Origin: Ignavibacteria bacterium
GTDB lineage: Bacteria; Bacteroidota; Ignavibacteria; Tepidaquicellales; Tepidaquicellaceae
Assembly: GCA_016709315.1 (NCBI GenBank)
Contig: JADJMZ010000004.1
Span: forward strand, 1 to 64,000
Direction of reading: 5' to 3'
Length of the DNA stretch: 64,000 nucleotides
Made by a program: the position numbers and the translations under genes. Under the pieces are notes generated by a model that saw only the letters and a program-made list of their open reading frames with translations, ran no database searches and was not told the DNA's origin. Positions 1-10,959 of this stretch are shown piece after piece (within the stretch, counting starts at the first letter, position 1; each line of letters begins with the position of its first letter).

Positions 1-2913
1 TGTGTCTTTATTTTTAAATTCAGATCTTCAAATATCGGTTCAGGCATTTTTCTTTCTTTGCTCAAAAGTATAAGACGTTCCTGAATTATTTGTATACCCT
101 GTGAAACATGTCCGTCCTTTTTGTTTTCTGCGCTTCTGTAAGACCGATGCCGTTATCAGTTATTCTTATTGTAAAAAATTTAAATGTCTTATCATCTACT
201 GTGACTTCTTCAAAATTAAATGAGAGTTTGATAAACCGTCCCTTCCTGAAGGCATTATACCGTGCCAGATGGAATTTTCGACAAACGGCTGTATGATCAT
301 ATTCGGGATCCGGATTGTTTCGGTGTTTTACACGGTCCGGCAGTTATTTCATAACTGAATTTATCACTGAATCTTAATTTCTCAATCTGCAGATACAGAT
401 CAAGACGTTTGATCTCTTCATCTAATCGGATCAGGCTCTCTGAAGCCGATTCAAGATTCATTCTAATGAGTTTTGCCATGAGAGCAATGTAATCATTGGC
501 TTCCCTTTTCCTGTCAATATTGATCAGGTACTGAACTGAGTTCAATGAGTTAAAAATAAAATGCGGGTTCATCATTGATGAAAGAGCTTTGTGCTTCAGC
601 TCATTCACCTGATTACTTATATCAAGTTTATCTGTTTCCTTAGCTTTTATATATTTAATTCTCTTTGCCGCCCCGAATATTATTCCGAAAATCAGTAAAC
701 CAATAATTGATGCGCGGAAAAAAAAGTGTTTCCGTAAAATTCGGAAGCACAGTAAAATTCACTAAACTTGGTTTTACCCCATGGACTGTTAATTACTTTT
801 CCCCGGATTGCCAGATTGTAATCCCCTTTTCCTAATGATGTCAGGTTTATATAATCATCGGGAATTTCTATCCATTCATCATCAAGCATATACTGATATT
901 TTACAGAAGAAGGTGAAGAAAAATTTAAAGAAGTAAAATCTAAATGAATGTTGTTTATGTCCGGTTCGAAAATAATATTTTCTTTAAATGAATAAACTGA
1001 ATCATCTGCTTTTATATTTTTTATCCGGACATTGACGGGCAATATTTTACTTTTATCAAATTCATTTATGTCAACAGAACTTAAACCGCCTGGTGATCCG
1101 ATCCACATTGAATTTTTTTCATTATCATAAAATAATGATAAAATCTCATTTGAAGGAAGTCCTGTCTGAGTGTTCAGAACTCTGATTGAGTCCTTATCTA
1201 GTATATACAGACCATTCATGGTCCCGACCCAAAGCCGGTTATAACTATCAACTGATAAAGTATTGGAAGCTGACATATCATATTCATCAAAATAAGAATA
1301 GTTTGTAATTAAGGAATCTGAAAGTCTGTAACTCGATATTCCTTTATCCCCGGCAAACCAGATTTTATTTTGCCTGTCCTCTGTAATACATTTTATGGTT
1401 GATTCCAGAATCTCATTTTCATAAAAAAATGTTTTCTTTCCGTTAGTAATTTTACATAACCCCGCATCTGTTCCAAACCATAGATTATTCCCGGTATCTT
1501 CGTATATACAATGAATTTTGTTATTAAATGAGGAATCACCAAATACATTAACTAAAAATCTTTTATCTGATTTAGGAGGAGGATAATTATAAATATATAT
1601 ATCATTCCTCCATAAACTTGCAATAAATTTATTGTCATTAGTAATGCAAAATGAAGAAGATATAAATGAAAATAATTTATCATTTTCTTATATGCTTTCT
1701 GATAAATTTCCTAATGGATTTTTATGAGTACAACAAACAAAAATGGAATCATTCATACACTTAATACTATATATATACATATAATCTCTCATTGAACTGT
1801 TCTTATTCAATATTTCCGTAAAGCGATTATTTTCCAGAACATTTAATCCGTCAAGTGTACCGACAAACATTCGCCCTGTCTGATCTATTTCAATTGCCGT
1901 GACTTTATTATTACTGAGTCCGTCATTTTGACTATAGTTATTCAGATACAGATTATTCAAACAAAACACACCTTCGCCGTAAGTACTGACCCAGATATTC
2001 CTTCGGTATCTTCAAGAAAATTATTAACTAATTTATTCGCCAGCCCGACTTTGCTGCCGGCATCTGTAATAATATCTGTTCCCGCTGCAATAAGGTAAAA
2101 TCCTTTATTCATTATTGTAAACCAGATGTTTCCTTTGCTATCTTTCAGCAGTCTAATTATATTATTGTTTTCAAAGAGATCTATATCAATAGTTCTAATT
2201 ACAGTATTATCCTTTACTTTATATATTTTTCCTTTTGCGCCCAATAAAATATTATTTTCTCTGTCACAGCAGATCCAGAATATTTCCTGCTTTTCCAATC
2301 CGGCAATATTTATTTTTTCAAATTTCTGATTTTCAAATTTATACATTCCTTTGGATGTTGCTGCTAAGTAAGTATGGTCAATTATTTTAACTATTTTGTT
2401 AATGCGGATTGTATCGTTGTGAGGTAGATTCAATAAAATGCTCTGTATATTTTCCATAGTAACTTTGCTAATATTATTTTTCATAATAGGAGAAAAGTTT
2501 TTCACCATCTGTAAGCATACCAATAATAATAAGTTTTCGTTCTGTCTGGTAAGAATATTTTTCTATTTTGCCATTATCAAAAATATTAAAATCTTCTTTT
2601 TCATTACCGAAATAAATTTCTCCTTTATTACCTTCAATCAAACAGATTATACTGTTTGTATTAAGTCCGTCTTTAGTTGAATAATTAGTAAATTTATGTC
2701 CGTCAAAGCGGCTGACTCCATTGGCAGTTGCAAACCACATATAGCCTTCCCTGTCCTGCATCATTTCATAAACCTGTGATGATGCGAGTCCTTCTGATGA
2801 AGTATAATGATAATAAGGGGTGTCTGGGAAACTGAATCTGATGCGCAGAAAAATGATTGAAAAATATACAGGAATGCAATGTATAAAATCAAAGGAATAT
2901 TTGTTTTATTCAT
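1..2913 (-). pseudogene. Propeller-type sensor histidine kinase, heavily frameshifted, 3' end outside window
   Basis: Reading all frames together gives one protein. It starts with a signal peptide at 2913 (MNKTNIPLILYIAF...), followed by Reg_prop beta-propeller repeats (motifs such as GYMWFATANGVSRFDG and NIWF), a Y_Y_Y domain near 770-990, one membrane helix near 660-720 and a LytS-type His_kinase domain (MNPHFIFNSLNS with the phospho-acceptor His). The ATPase N-box (PFVENSIWHG) lies near 270-300. The frame breaks near 2815, 2480, 1995, 735, 325, 245 and 95, always at A, T or C runs, and an in-frame TAA sits at 1688-1690. The family senses extracellular ligands and phosphorylates LytTR regulators; the regulator gene lies just upstream. 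Family assignment is firm. Whether it is a true pseudogene or poorly polished sequence is open. Confidence 0.85.
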
Positions 2914-2989
2914 TGCTGTCTAAAAAAAATAAAAAATATTTAATTCTTTTGTCCAAATAAATTTTATATGAGCTGATTTTAGATAATCA

Positions 2990-3140
2990 GAACCCTTTGA
3001 AAGAGATTGTCTCAAAACTATTAATATTCTTTAAACGCAGAGACACCATCATAGCGAGGCAAGCATAGACGCAGAGAACTTTGTTTTCATCTCTGTTACC
3101 TTCAGTTCCTCTGTGACTCAGTGTTGAGACAATACGCATA
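2990..3140. repeat. Dispersed GAGACAA-type intergenic repeat
   Basis: This gap carries a palindromic mosaic: TTGTCTC near 3008, GCAGAGAC-like words, GCGAGGCAAGC, CTCTGTGACTCAGTG and TTGAGACAA near 3123. The same words recur at 6461-6690 and partly at 31565-31610. No reading frame is supported. It resembles REP-like intergenic repeats. Confidence 0.6.
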
Positions 3141-3416
3141 AATTAAAGTTTTAAACATAAACTTATGAATATAAAATAATTCTATTAACTAAAATCAAAA
3201 TGTGTTATACGGTTATGTTTTTTATTCATACGTTACTTCAGAATAAATTCTTTATACTTCTCTGTGACTCAGTGTTGAGACAATACGCATAAATTAAAGT
3301 TTTAAACATAAACTTATGAATATAAAATAATTCTATTAACTAAAATCAAAATGTGTTATACGGTTATGTTTTTATTCATACGTTACGTTTCAGAATAAAT
3401 TCTTTATACTTCTCCG
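3109..3416. repeat. 151-bp direct tandem duplication covering the 3' end of the response regulator
   Basis: The stretch from CTCTGTGACTCAGTG (3109) to the next copy of the same words (3260) repeats with a period of about 151 bp. The second copy runs into the coding end of the response-regulator gene; the first copy therefore carries a detached duplicate of its last codons. The copies differ by a 3-bp indel and one T-run length, so the duplication is recent. Confidence 0.8.
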
Positions 3417-4119
3417 TAAATTCTGATCCCTTTCTTCTTGAGACCTGAATCTTAGCTCCGTCACTCATTGTAATGCAGCCGCCGTCTAACTTTGAGTAAT
3501 CTTTAATATGTCCGAGATTTATTAGGTGAGATTTATGAACTCTGAAAAATAATCTGTCAGAAACTTTTTCTTCAATTTCTTTCAGGGTCTTTGATACTGT
3601 GATCTTCTTATCATTCACTGTGAAAATGTGTGTGTAGCAGTCTTCAGCTTCCAGCCGGATAATCTCATCGGCGTTAACTGCAGTAAAACCGTATGAAGCA
3701 GGAAGAATTACTTTATCTTTTTGAACTGAAGTGATGACATTATCAATATTTTTAAAATGATCCGCCAGTCTTTTTACTGTTTGCTGAAGCTCTTTGATGT
3801 CTATAGGTTTTAGGAGGTAATCAACGGCTTTTGCCTTTATTGCTTTAATAGCATGCTCCTCATGAGCGGTAACAAATACAATTTTAAATTTACTGCTGTC
3901 AACACTTTCCAAAAAATCAAAACCGTCCAGAACAGGCATATTAACATCAAGAAATACTACATCAGGTGATAAATGTCCAATCATACACTTTGCTTCAGCT
4001 GCAGATGATGCTGTACCAACGACTTTAATTTCCGTACAGTAACTTTCGATAAGGATTTTTAAATTTTCCCTTCCCGAAAGTTCATCATCTACAATTAATC
4101 CTTTAATTACAGAAGTCAT
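3376..4119 (-). CDS. LytTR-family response regulator
   Basis: The protein has 247 residues. A receiver domain spans about 1-120, with acidic pocket D11/D12, phospho-acceptor D58 in VVFLDVNMP, T84 and K104 in LLKP. A LytTR DNA-binding domain spans about 135-245, with the typical FFRVHKSHLIN stretch. It would bind promoter direct repeats after phosphorylation by the propeller sensor encoded directly downstream on the same strand; this gene order is usual for the pair. The frame is intact although the partner is broken, and its 3' end is duplicated in tandem downstream. Target genes are not visible here. Confidence 0.93.
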   Translation of the reverse strand: MTSVIKGLIVDDELSGRENLKILIESYCTEIKVVGTASSAAEAKCMIGHLSPDVVFLDVNMPVLDGFDFLESVDSSKFKIVFVTAHEEHAIKAIKAKAVDYLLKPIDIKELQQTVKRLADHFKNIDNVITSVQKDKVILPASYGFTAVNADEIIRLEAEDCYTHIFTVNDKKITVSKTLKEIEEKVSDRLFFRVHKSHLINLGHIKDYSKLDGGCITMSDGAKIQVSRRKGSEFTEKYKEFILKRNV

Positions 4120-4582
4120 CAGAGCTATTATTTATTATTTGTGGTTAATAAATTACTTCCTTTTCACGGATAAATAACTGATCATCAGCATAAAATATTT
4201 CCTGTAAGAATCATTAATAAATTGATTCCGGGAATTATCTTGAAATCTTAATAAGAATGTTAAAGTCAGCCGTAAATGTCAGTATGGATTTTGAAAATTA
4301 AATCTTAACTCTCACAAATGCAAGAGTTTAATCACGCTTGATCTATTAATAAAGAAATAAATTATTTTTACAAAGATACATTCTGTCATTATGTAATTGT
4401 ATAGAGGTAAACACACTATTTGTTTGAGTAGTAATACTTATTTATCTGAGTATAATCACTTATATTTAATATGGATATTTTCGGCCTATCAATACGATAA
4501 AACTAAAAAGACTATTTTTTCTATATTTAACTTTTATAAATTAGAAAAGTAGTAAGTTAATTTAAAAAGTAAGCTCAGTTAT

Positions 4583-4645
4583 CGACCTCCCCTGCCCCCC
4601 CTCCTTTGCAAGGAGGGGTTTGAGTGGTCTTTTCAGATCATACTA
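4583..4645. repeat. GACCTCCCC palindromic intergenic repeat, copy 1
   Basis: The word CGACCTCCCCTGCC is followed by CCCTCCTTTGCAAGGAGGGG and then a TGGTC end, forming a GC-rich hairpin in AT-rich surroundings. Related copies lie at 31635-31705 and 37949-38020. Confidence 0.7.
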
Positions 4646-4754
4646 TGCCGCCCAAGTTCTAACCAACGGAAATGTACTCTACAATCTCGATCCTGACCTG
4701 AACAGTCGCAGCTTCTCGGTATTAATAATTGAAGTAAAAAATAGAATTAGATGA
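4636..4754 (+). pseudogene. Orphan C-terminal gene fragment
   Basis: A frame reading YYAAQVLTNGNVLYNLDP and onward to a TGA at 4754 looks protein-like, but it starts inside the end of the palindromic repeat and has no start codon or upstream domain. I do not recognise the parent family. It may be the tail of a gene truncated by repeat insertion, or chance. Confidence 0.25.
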
Positions 4755-4918
4755 GAAGTACAGGTGAAAGATTGAAGGGAGTTGAAAGCTTCAAGTTAGC
4801 AGTATAAAGGAAAAAGTGTAAAGTTAAAAATTTAATTACACTAAACTATTATTATAAAACAACTGCTAACTGTAAACTTTCATAAAAAATGAACCGGCAT
4901 ATTTATACCAAAGAATAA

Positions 4919-6132
4919 CTATCTCTTTGAAACAATAACTTCTACGGATTTTGACGGGCTTCCGAAAAGTGTTCCGTCGTCCTTCATCATACTGCATTGA
5001 AAATACTGCCAGCCCGTTTCATTTGGCTTAACTTTAAAATTAAATGTAACCAGACTTCCTGGTTCTACATCATTCGGCAGCTGAATATAACCGACATTCC
5101 ACATATTCAATGAGCTTATGGACTTTTTCGCATCAATCATCACCAATTGTTCACGGTCTCTTTTCCATGTATTAGTTCCGGTATTGCTTACTGTTACAGA
5201 AATGTCCTGAGATTCATTAAGAATCATTGAGTTAGGCACACTCTGTTCCATAAAGGTAGCATTGTAAGACTGAGGATCTAAATCCCTTGTACTGTTTCCT
5301 GTAACTCTGATAGTTGCATTGTTTGTCTTCTGACCAAAATAGTATTCCCCTTTTTTCATAATCCACTGTAAAGTATAAATACCGGGATTAACAGGAGCTG
5401 ACAAATAAAATTCAATGTCTGAGGTCTGACCCGGTTCGACGGAATTTGACAGATAAATTTGTGAAGAGTTCCAATCGGGATAAATTACATCGGAAGATCC
5501 CGTTACTGAAACAAGTTTAAATTCATTGTCCTGTGAAGATTGCCATACTGTATTGCCCGTATTCTTCAATGTAATTCTGACTTTATATTTATTTCCTGCT
5601 GACATTGTTTCAGGAATACTTAAACTTACAAATTCAGCATTATTACCGCTGTCATCATACACAGGAGAAACTCTGTCGCCGGTTACGTTCACAAGGTTAT
5701 CAGTATATTCTCCAAAGAAGGTGAAGTCTTCTGTCATAGCCCATCTGAACGCGTAAACTCCCGGAGTCTGCGGAGCTGTTATGTTAAAAAGTAAAATAAC
5801 TTTCTCTGAAGGATAAACATCATTGGGAAGATTTACTTTTTGACACCCCATACATCAGTTTGATATTTACTGTCCACTTCCTCATATAGTTTAAGAAAAA
5901 AATTATCACCTCTTAACCATTTATTTCTCCCGTTGTTAATTATAGTCACAGAAACCGGATACACCTGTCCGGGATTTAAATTTGCTGGAATATCATTGCT
6001 TATTATGCTTGAATTATTTCCCGAAACGGAAACACCTGTTATAACTTTGCTGTTCTGAGCATTTACTGTCAGTGTGATACTTATGATAATGATCAATAAA
6101 ATATATGCTGACATTTTATGTAAGCTTTTCAT
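4919..6132 (-). CDS. Secreted protein with three Nbr1 FW-like domains (one frameshift)
   Basis: The start at 6132 gives a signal peptide (hydrophobic IIIISITLTVNA). Three tandem units of about 110 residues follow. Each shows the pattern N-x-G-x-x-x-W, a PG turn, AP-x-x-x-G-x-Y, W-x-M and FG; examples are NTGNTVWQSSQDNEF and APVNPGIYTLQWIMKKG. This is the pattern of the four-tryptophan (FW) domain of the Nbr1 family. The frame shifts near 5841, where an A run is one base short (CAAAAAG); restoring it joins the halves as GVKKVNLPND. No sorting tail is present. FW modules are protein-binding beta sandwiches in eukaryotes; in bacteria the role is unknown. A binding role outside the cytoplasm is inference. 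Confidence 0.75.
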
Positions 6133-6788
6133 ATATAAATCCTTTCTGTTTGGTTTTAAAATTTGTTTTTGATTGATTAAATAATATATCTTACTATTAC
6201 ACCTTACATATTAAAAATCATAGCGTGTATGAAAGATAAAAATTCAATTAGTAAACAAGATAAATCTATTGAGATATTCACCTGTGTTACACTGGTAAAA
6301 TAGATTGTCAGATACAGAGTTTGTTAACAATGTATTAATTTGCTATGCAGAAATGTAGTCTCTGAGTCTGTTAAGTGCAAGTTATAAAACTAACTTTAGA
6401 AGTATCACCGCAGAACTCTGCCCAAAATTAAATGAAGTGTATTTATTGAATGACCGTAAAAAGTAAGTTTTGAGACAAATTCCTTCAATTGGTTTCTATC
6501 TCCTTTTTAAAGAGTATTGCTCAAACTTAGTATTAACACAGAGCCTCCCGCATAGCGAGGCAAGCCCGCTTCCAGCGAGGCAAGCAGAGACGCTGAGTAA
6601 TTATAATTTGAAGATAAAACTCTCTGTGACTTTGTGTCTCTGTGATAAAAAATGTTTAATTGTTTAGAGACATTTCTCTTAAGTAGTATGTCTCAATAAT
6701 TTATAATTACCACGAAGGCACCAAGACTCCAAGGTAAAAAGTTTAAAATATTAATCTTAATGCTTTTAAGCCTTAGTGGTTAGAGATC
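6133..6788. other. Intergenic region with repeats
   Basis: AT-rich upstream region of the FW-domain gene (6133-6460), then dispersed repeat sequence (6461-6690), then an unremarkable stretch to 6788. A short open frame at 6470-6667 lies wholly in repeat DNA and is not a gene. Confidence 0.6.
6461..6690. repeat. Dispersed GAGACAA-type repeat, second copy
   Basis: It begins AAGTTTTGAGACAAATTCCT, contains two GCGAGGCAAGC words, CAGAGACGCTGAG and CTCTGTGACTTTGTGTCTCT, and ends near TTTAGAGACATTTCTC. Its first 35 bases match 31569-31605 closely. The second half shares words with 3040-3130. Confidence 0.65.
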
Positions 6789-8381
6789 TTAGTGGTTAGA
6801 GATCTCTTCTTCAGTGACACCGCATTCAAAATTAAGTACACGCAATGTTTTATCATAAAACTCTTTAGCCCTTTCCGGAGTGCTGCCAATACAAACCACA
6901 CCGAGCTTCCCGAATTCAGAAAGCGCTCCTATCAGATGAAAGACCACTCCCTTCCTGCGCTGCGCCGTCATACATAAGTTCGTGAAACATTGCAATATCA
7001 ATAAGGTCATTAGGAGTTGTGCCGATGTACTTTTCGTTCTGAACATTGTCGGATGCAAAATAATATCTCTGGTTACCGCTTGCAGTAAGAAAAATTCCTT
7101 TTTCAGAATCATATTCTCCTGCTGTAAGAAACTGTATCATCATGAACGGATGAGTCGTGCCGCCTTTTCGGAGATTAATCTCAATTGCAAAATGTTTCCA
7201 TTGCCCGTCATCCTGTCTTACTGAAATAAAATCAATTGCAAATCTGCCGCGGACACCCTTTTTAGCCAGAAAACGAGCGACATTATTTCCTATGTCAGCC
7301 AGTGTTGATGCGTATTCCTTGTCTGCGGGAAATATTGCGCCCAGAAATATCTGCCCGTCGTCACCTCCGAGGAGCTGATCATGTGTACTGGGAATCTCTA
7401 TTATGTCTGAAGTTCCTATGACACACTGAACAGACGGAGACATTTTATTTCACCTTCAAGAAATTCCTCTACGATCCCTTCCATCTCACTGAACTTTTCA
7501 AAGAAGAGTTCATGACTTACATCCTTTGATACGGGTCTTATGTTTTCTGAAAGTGAATTAAGAATGTTTACTTCCAGTGATTCGTCTATTGCCAGTTCAG
7601 GATATCTGTAAATTGCATTTCCGTCACCGCTGAATCCGTCATTCATTTTGACAACGGCTTTTCGAAGCGCAGGATTGTTTCTTTTCAGGCGGGTAAGAGA
7701 AGCAGCTATGTCTTCTTTCGTTTTAAGATCTTCATTTCCGTCAGGCATATCAATTCCGCAAGCTCTGAAAGTTTTTCGCGCGCCGGACTTTGATCCTTCA
7801 TAAAACTTGGAAGGGTCAGTTCCGAATATTGGAATTCCAAGTTTTACTGCAAGTGACTTTTCAAGCGGTGTAATATTATAACATGTAAGATGAGTTGAAG
7901 AACTGTCAGTGATAAGTTTTTTGATCCTTCCAATAAGTCTCGGACGGTCAAGTATCTTTTCAGTAAGCGGCTTGCGTGAAAGATCATAACAGCTAAGCAT
8001 TGTCAGCCGCTGCCTTGCATGATGTCCGGTAATACCCTGTAGCAAATGGAGATAATAATCAATGATCACATCCGAAAGAGGCATGCTTGAAAGATAAATC
8101 ACTTTAGTAAGCGGTAAACGCAATAGCATCAGAAGGCAGAGCAGTCTCTCTTCGTAGTGAATTGACCCTTTTATCTTCGAGAGGATTTCCATGTCAAGAG
8201 TAAGTGATGGTACGATAACGATAGTCCTTGGAGCAAGATTATCTGGAAAAATTTTTTCATACTGACTGATCATGCTTTTCTGAATTTCTTCAAAAAGATC
8301 ATGCTCTTCTTTTGTACCCAGCCCGGGACCGGGATCAGAAAATTCAAAAGTCTTTCTGTTCAGATCGCTGTTAATTTTCAT
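6789..8381 (-). CDS. ATP-grasp peptide ligase-like protein, PGM1 type (two frameshifts)
   Basis: The first part (8381 to about 7440) shows the pre-ATP-grasp region of this family: VIYLSSMPLSDVIIDYYLHL, ITGHHARQRLTMLSCYD and LDRPRLIGRIKKLI, then the ATP-binding core (AVVKMNDGFSGDGNA, VEEFLEGE). The second part gives GRFAIDFISV and EINLRKGGTTHPFMM, metal and nucleotide ligands of the grasp. The last part (HLIGALSEFGKLGVVCIG) matches the PGM1 C-terminal domain. Frames join after adding one A near 7443 and removing one G near 6960. PGM1 itself joins peptides in pheganomycin synthesis; most relatives have unknown substrates. No biosynthetic partner genes are near, so the substrate cannot be named. 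An 18-bp direct repeat (TTAGTGGTTAGAGATCT) overlaps the stop codon. Confidence 0.8.
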
Positions 8382-8502
8382 TCTGATTCATTTATTAATA
8401 TTTAATAATTCTGTTTGTGCAAAATAAGTAATTTCAGAATAAAAATAATGAATGAAACATAACCAGGGTTTTATAACTTTGTGCGCAACAAAATCTTGTG
8501 GA

Positions 8503-8645
8503 GAGAATTTCTCGCAGATGACCGCAGAATTTTCACGCAGAATTTTGCAGAAACAAGATTATTAAATAGATTATTCGCGTAAATCAGCGAATTTTTTCTG
8601 CGAATATCTGCGAGAAAATATTTTTATCGTGTACCAAGGTTTTTA
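8503..8645. repeat. MITE-like CGCAGA repeat, copy A
   Basis: About 140 bp bounded by inverted ends TTCTCGCAGAT and ATCTGCGAGAA, with internal GACCGCAGAATTTTCACGCA. A near-identical copy lies at 24235-24375 and a partial one at 52303-52365. It does not code. Confidence 0.8.
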
Positions 8646-8655
8646 TTTTCCTCAT

Positions 8656-8870
8656 TCCCAAGCCCCCAGACTGTCCGAAAACGAATTTAGGACAAAAACC
8701 TCAAAGTCTCGAAGGCTCAAAGAATCTTGTTTTGAAAGTTTTTAACTTCGAGTCTTTGAGTCTTCGAGGTTATTCTTTGGTTTTCAGACAGTCTGCCCAG
8801 CTTGGGAATGTCGAGTTTTGGCTTGCTAAGCTGGGGCTTAGCAAGCAGGAAAATTATTTAGGACTCCAAT
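8656..8870. repeat. Nested inverted repeat with CAGACTGTC ends
   Basis: Outer arms CATTCCCAAG and CTTGGGAATG enclose CAGACTGTCCGAAAAC and GTTTTCAGACAGTCTG, which enclose AACCTCAAAG and CTTCGAGGTT arms. A related copy with the same CAGACTGTC ends lies at 30536-30620. GCTTGCTAAGC/GCTTAGCAAGC palindromes follow to about 8850. Confidence 0.75.
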
Positions 8871-8972
8871 GAAAACAATCCGGGAAAGCAGGAAAGAGTT
8901 AAATTGTTAATAGTAATCAGATTATTTAAATTTATTTGTTTATATAAATAAATTTAAAACCAATAATCCGAT

Positions 8973-10905
8973 ATGAAAAAAAATAATTTTGTTTCTTAGT
9001 TTTGTATCCGTATTTAATTTAAGTTTCGTTTATTCCCAGGCGGTAAATTCACCTTATCCTGTGATCTTTATTCACGGATTGAATTCAGATGATCTCACAT
9101 GGAATACAACTTTAAGCCAGATCAGCTCTTCATGGACAATGAGTTCTGATCATACTCTTAGCGCTGTAATGAATGCAAGAGGCGGAGATACGACGAATTA
9201 TATTCAGGATGTTATTTTTCCTGATCGTGATGTAAGCGGTAATTATGTTAATACAATTTCAAACTCTTCTGTATATGCTTTTAATTTTGGTAATTTCTGG
9301 AACCGGAATAATTCCGACCCGCGTATAATTCTGTACAATAGCAATACTCCGGGGAGTAATCAGTCTTCAAGCAGTCAGTCTTCAATTTATAAGCAGGGTT
9401 ATGCATTAAAAATATTTATAGATTCCGTGCTGAGAGTTACCGGCGCATCAAAAGTAATTTTGTGCGGTCATTCCATGGGAGGACTTGCGATCAGAGAATA
9501 TCTTCAAAGAATGGAAAACGGAATTCATAAATGGTGGATAGATCCGCTTGATTTAACTAACGGGCATAAAGTCGCAAGAGTTGTTACTTTCGGTACGCCT
9601 CATCTCGGTACAAATGTCAGTTCAATTCCTTTTACAACAATTGATTTCAATAGTGAAGCGATAAGAGACATGCGATATTCTTTTAATTCTGCTAATGCTC
9701 CATATCTTTTCAGCAATACAGAAAATACTGTTCCATCATCTTATTATAATGCTGATATAAACTGCAACGGAATTCAATCTGATACAATCACCGGATTATC
9801 ATTTAACACCGCTGAAAATACTCTGATGCCTCTCCCTCAGAATATTACTTATACATGGATAACTTCAAATTATCTCGGACTCGGAACAGACCTTGCTGTT
9901 CCGCTTAGCAGGCAATGGATTTATAACGGCTCAGTTTCTTCACCTGCAGGAATCTCGGATACTTTACTTACAAATAAAAATCACATACAGCAAACAGGAG
10001 ATTACAAATCAATTATAAGAGGATTAGATGAACCTGATAATTTAAATTATTCATACGAACTATCATTCGGAAAAACTTATGCAGGATACATAACGCTTCA
10101 GTCAAAAGGAATTACTTCAGATACAGATTTTTACAATGTCAAATTCAATTCCGGAGGTAAGATTACATTTCAGCTTGCATCTGTGAATGCCGGAGTAAAC
10201 GGAATAGCAGTTTTAAACAGCAGCGGATCAGTGATTGTATCAAAGAATATTTCGGGAACAGCCGACAGTGTTTCCTGTTATTGCAATAGCGGAACATACT
10301 ATTTCAGAGTAACAGGTAACAGTAATCAGAATACAAATTTCAATTCTTATCGCTTTACTCCTTCAGCAATTCCCTCTGCCGGTTTAAATCTCACAATTGC
10401 TCCCGAAGGTTTATGGAATGGTATAATTAATATAAGTGATACAATAAAATTGTATCTGAAATCAAATGCGTCTCCATTTTTTACGGTAGATTCTGCTATA
10501 GCTTTCACTGATTCATCAGGAAATGGGCTGGTAAATTTTATCCATGCAGTTTCCGGAAGTTACTATCTGCAGGTCAGACACAGAAATTCAATTGAAACAT
10601 GGAGCTCAGCGCCGATTAGTTTTACAAACGGAATCACATCTGTCTTTGATTTTACCGGTTCTCAGTCAAATGCTTATGGAAACAATCTCGTTTACAAATA
10701 CGGTAAATGGTGCATTTATGCCGGAGATATAAATCAGGACGGCGTAATAGATGCATCTGACATCAGCAGCGTTGAAAATGATGCTGTGAACGGATTGAGC
10801 GGATATGTTCAGACAGATGTAACAGGCGATAACTTTGTTGACGGAAGTGATTTGAGTCTTACGGATAACAATGCTTTAACGGGTGTAACCTCTGTAACGC
10901 CATAA
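8973..10905 (+). CDS. Secreted lipase/esterase with dockerin-like tail (start frameshifted)
   Basis: The body is an alpha/beta hydrolase: oxyanion region VIFIHGLNSDD and nucleophile elbow GHSMGG (Ser about 162 counted from 8989), followed by FGTPHLGT as in PGAP1/lipase-type enzymes. A beta-rich region resembling a pre-peptidase C-terminal domain follows (about 350-455). Then come two calcium-loop units, GDINQDGVIDASD and DVTGDNFVDGSD, typical of dockerin type I. The ATG at 8973 is best: removing one A from its A8 run gives MKKIILFLSFVSVF, a good signal peptide. The alternative is a TTG at 8989. It probably hydrolyses ester bonds outside the cell. No type IX tail is present. Confidence 0.87.
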
Positions 10906-10959
10906 TTTAGTATTTTAAAACATTTAAACAGTTCTTAATCTAATACAACATTTGATATA

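Larger units (their letters stand above)
4120..4918. other. Long intergenic region
   Basis: About 800 bp separate the regulator from the FW-domain gene. The gap is AT-rich at 4120-4570, then holds a CCTCC/GGAGG palindromic repeat (about 4583-4645) followed by a short coding-like remnant. I see no intact gene or RNA gene. Confidence 0.6.

Noticed and set aside
6470..6667. 65-codon plus-strand frame
   Set aside because: It is made wholly of dispersed repeat sequence.
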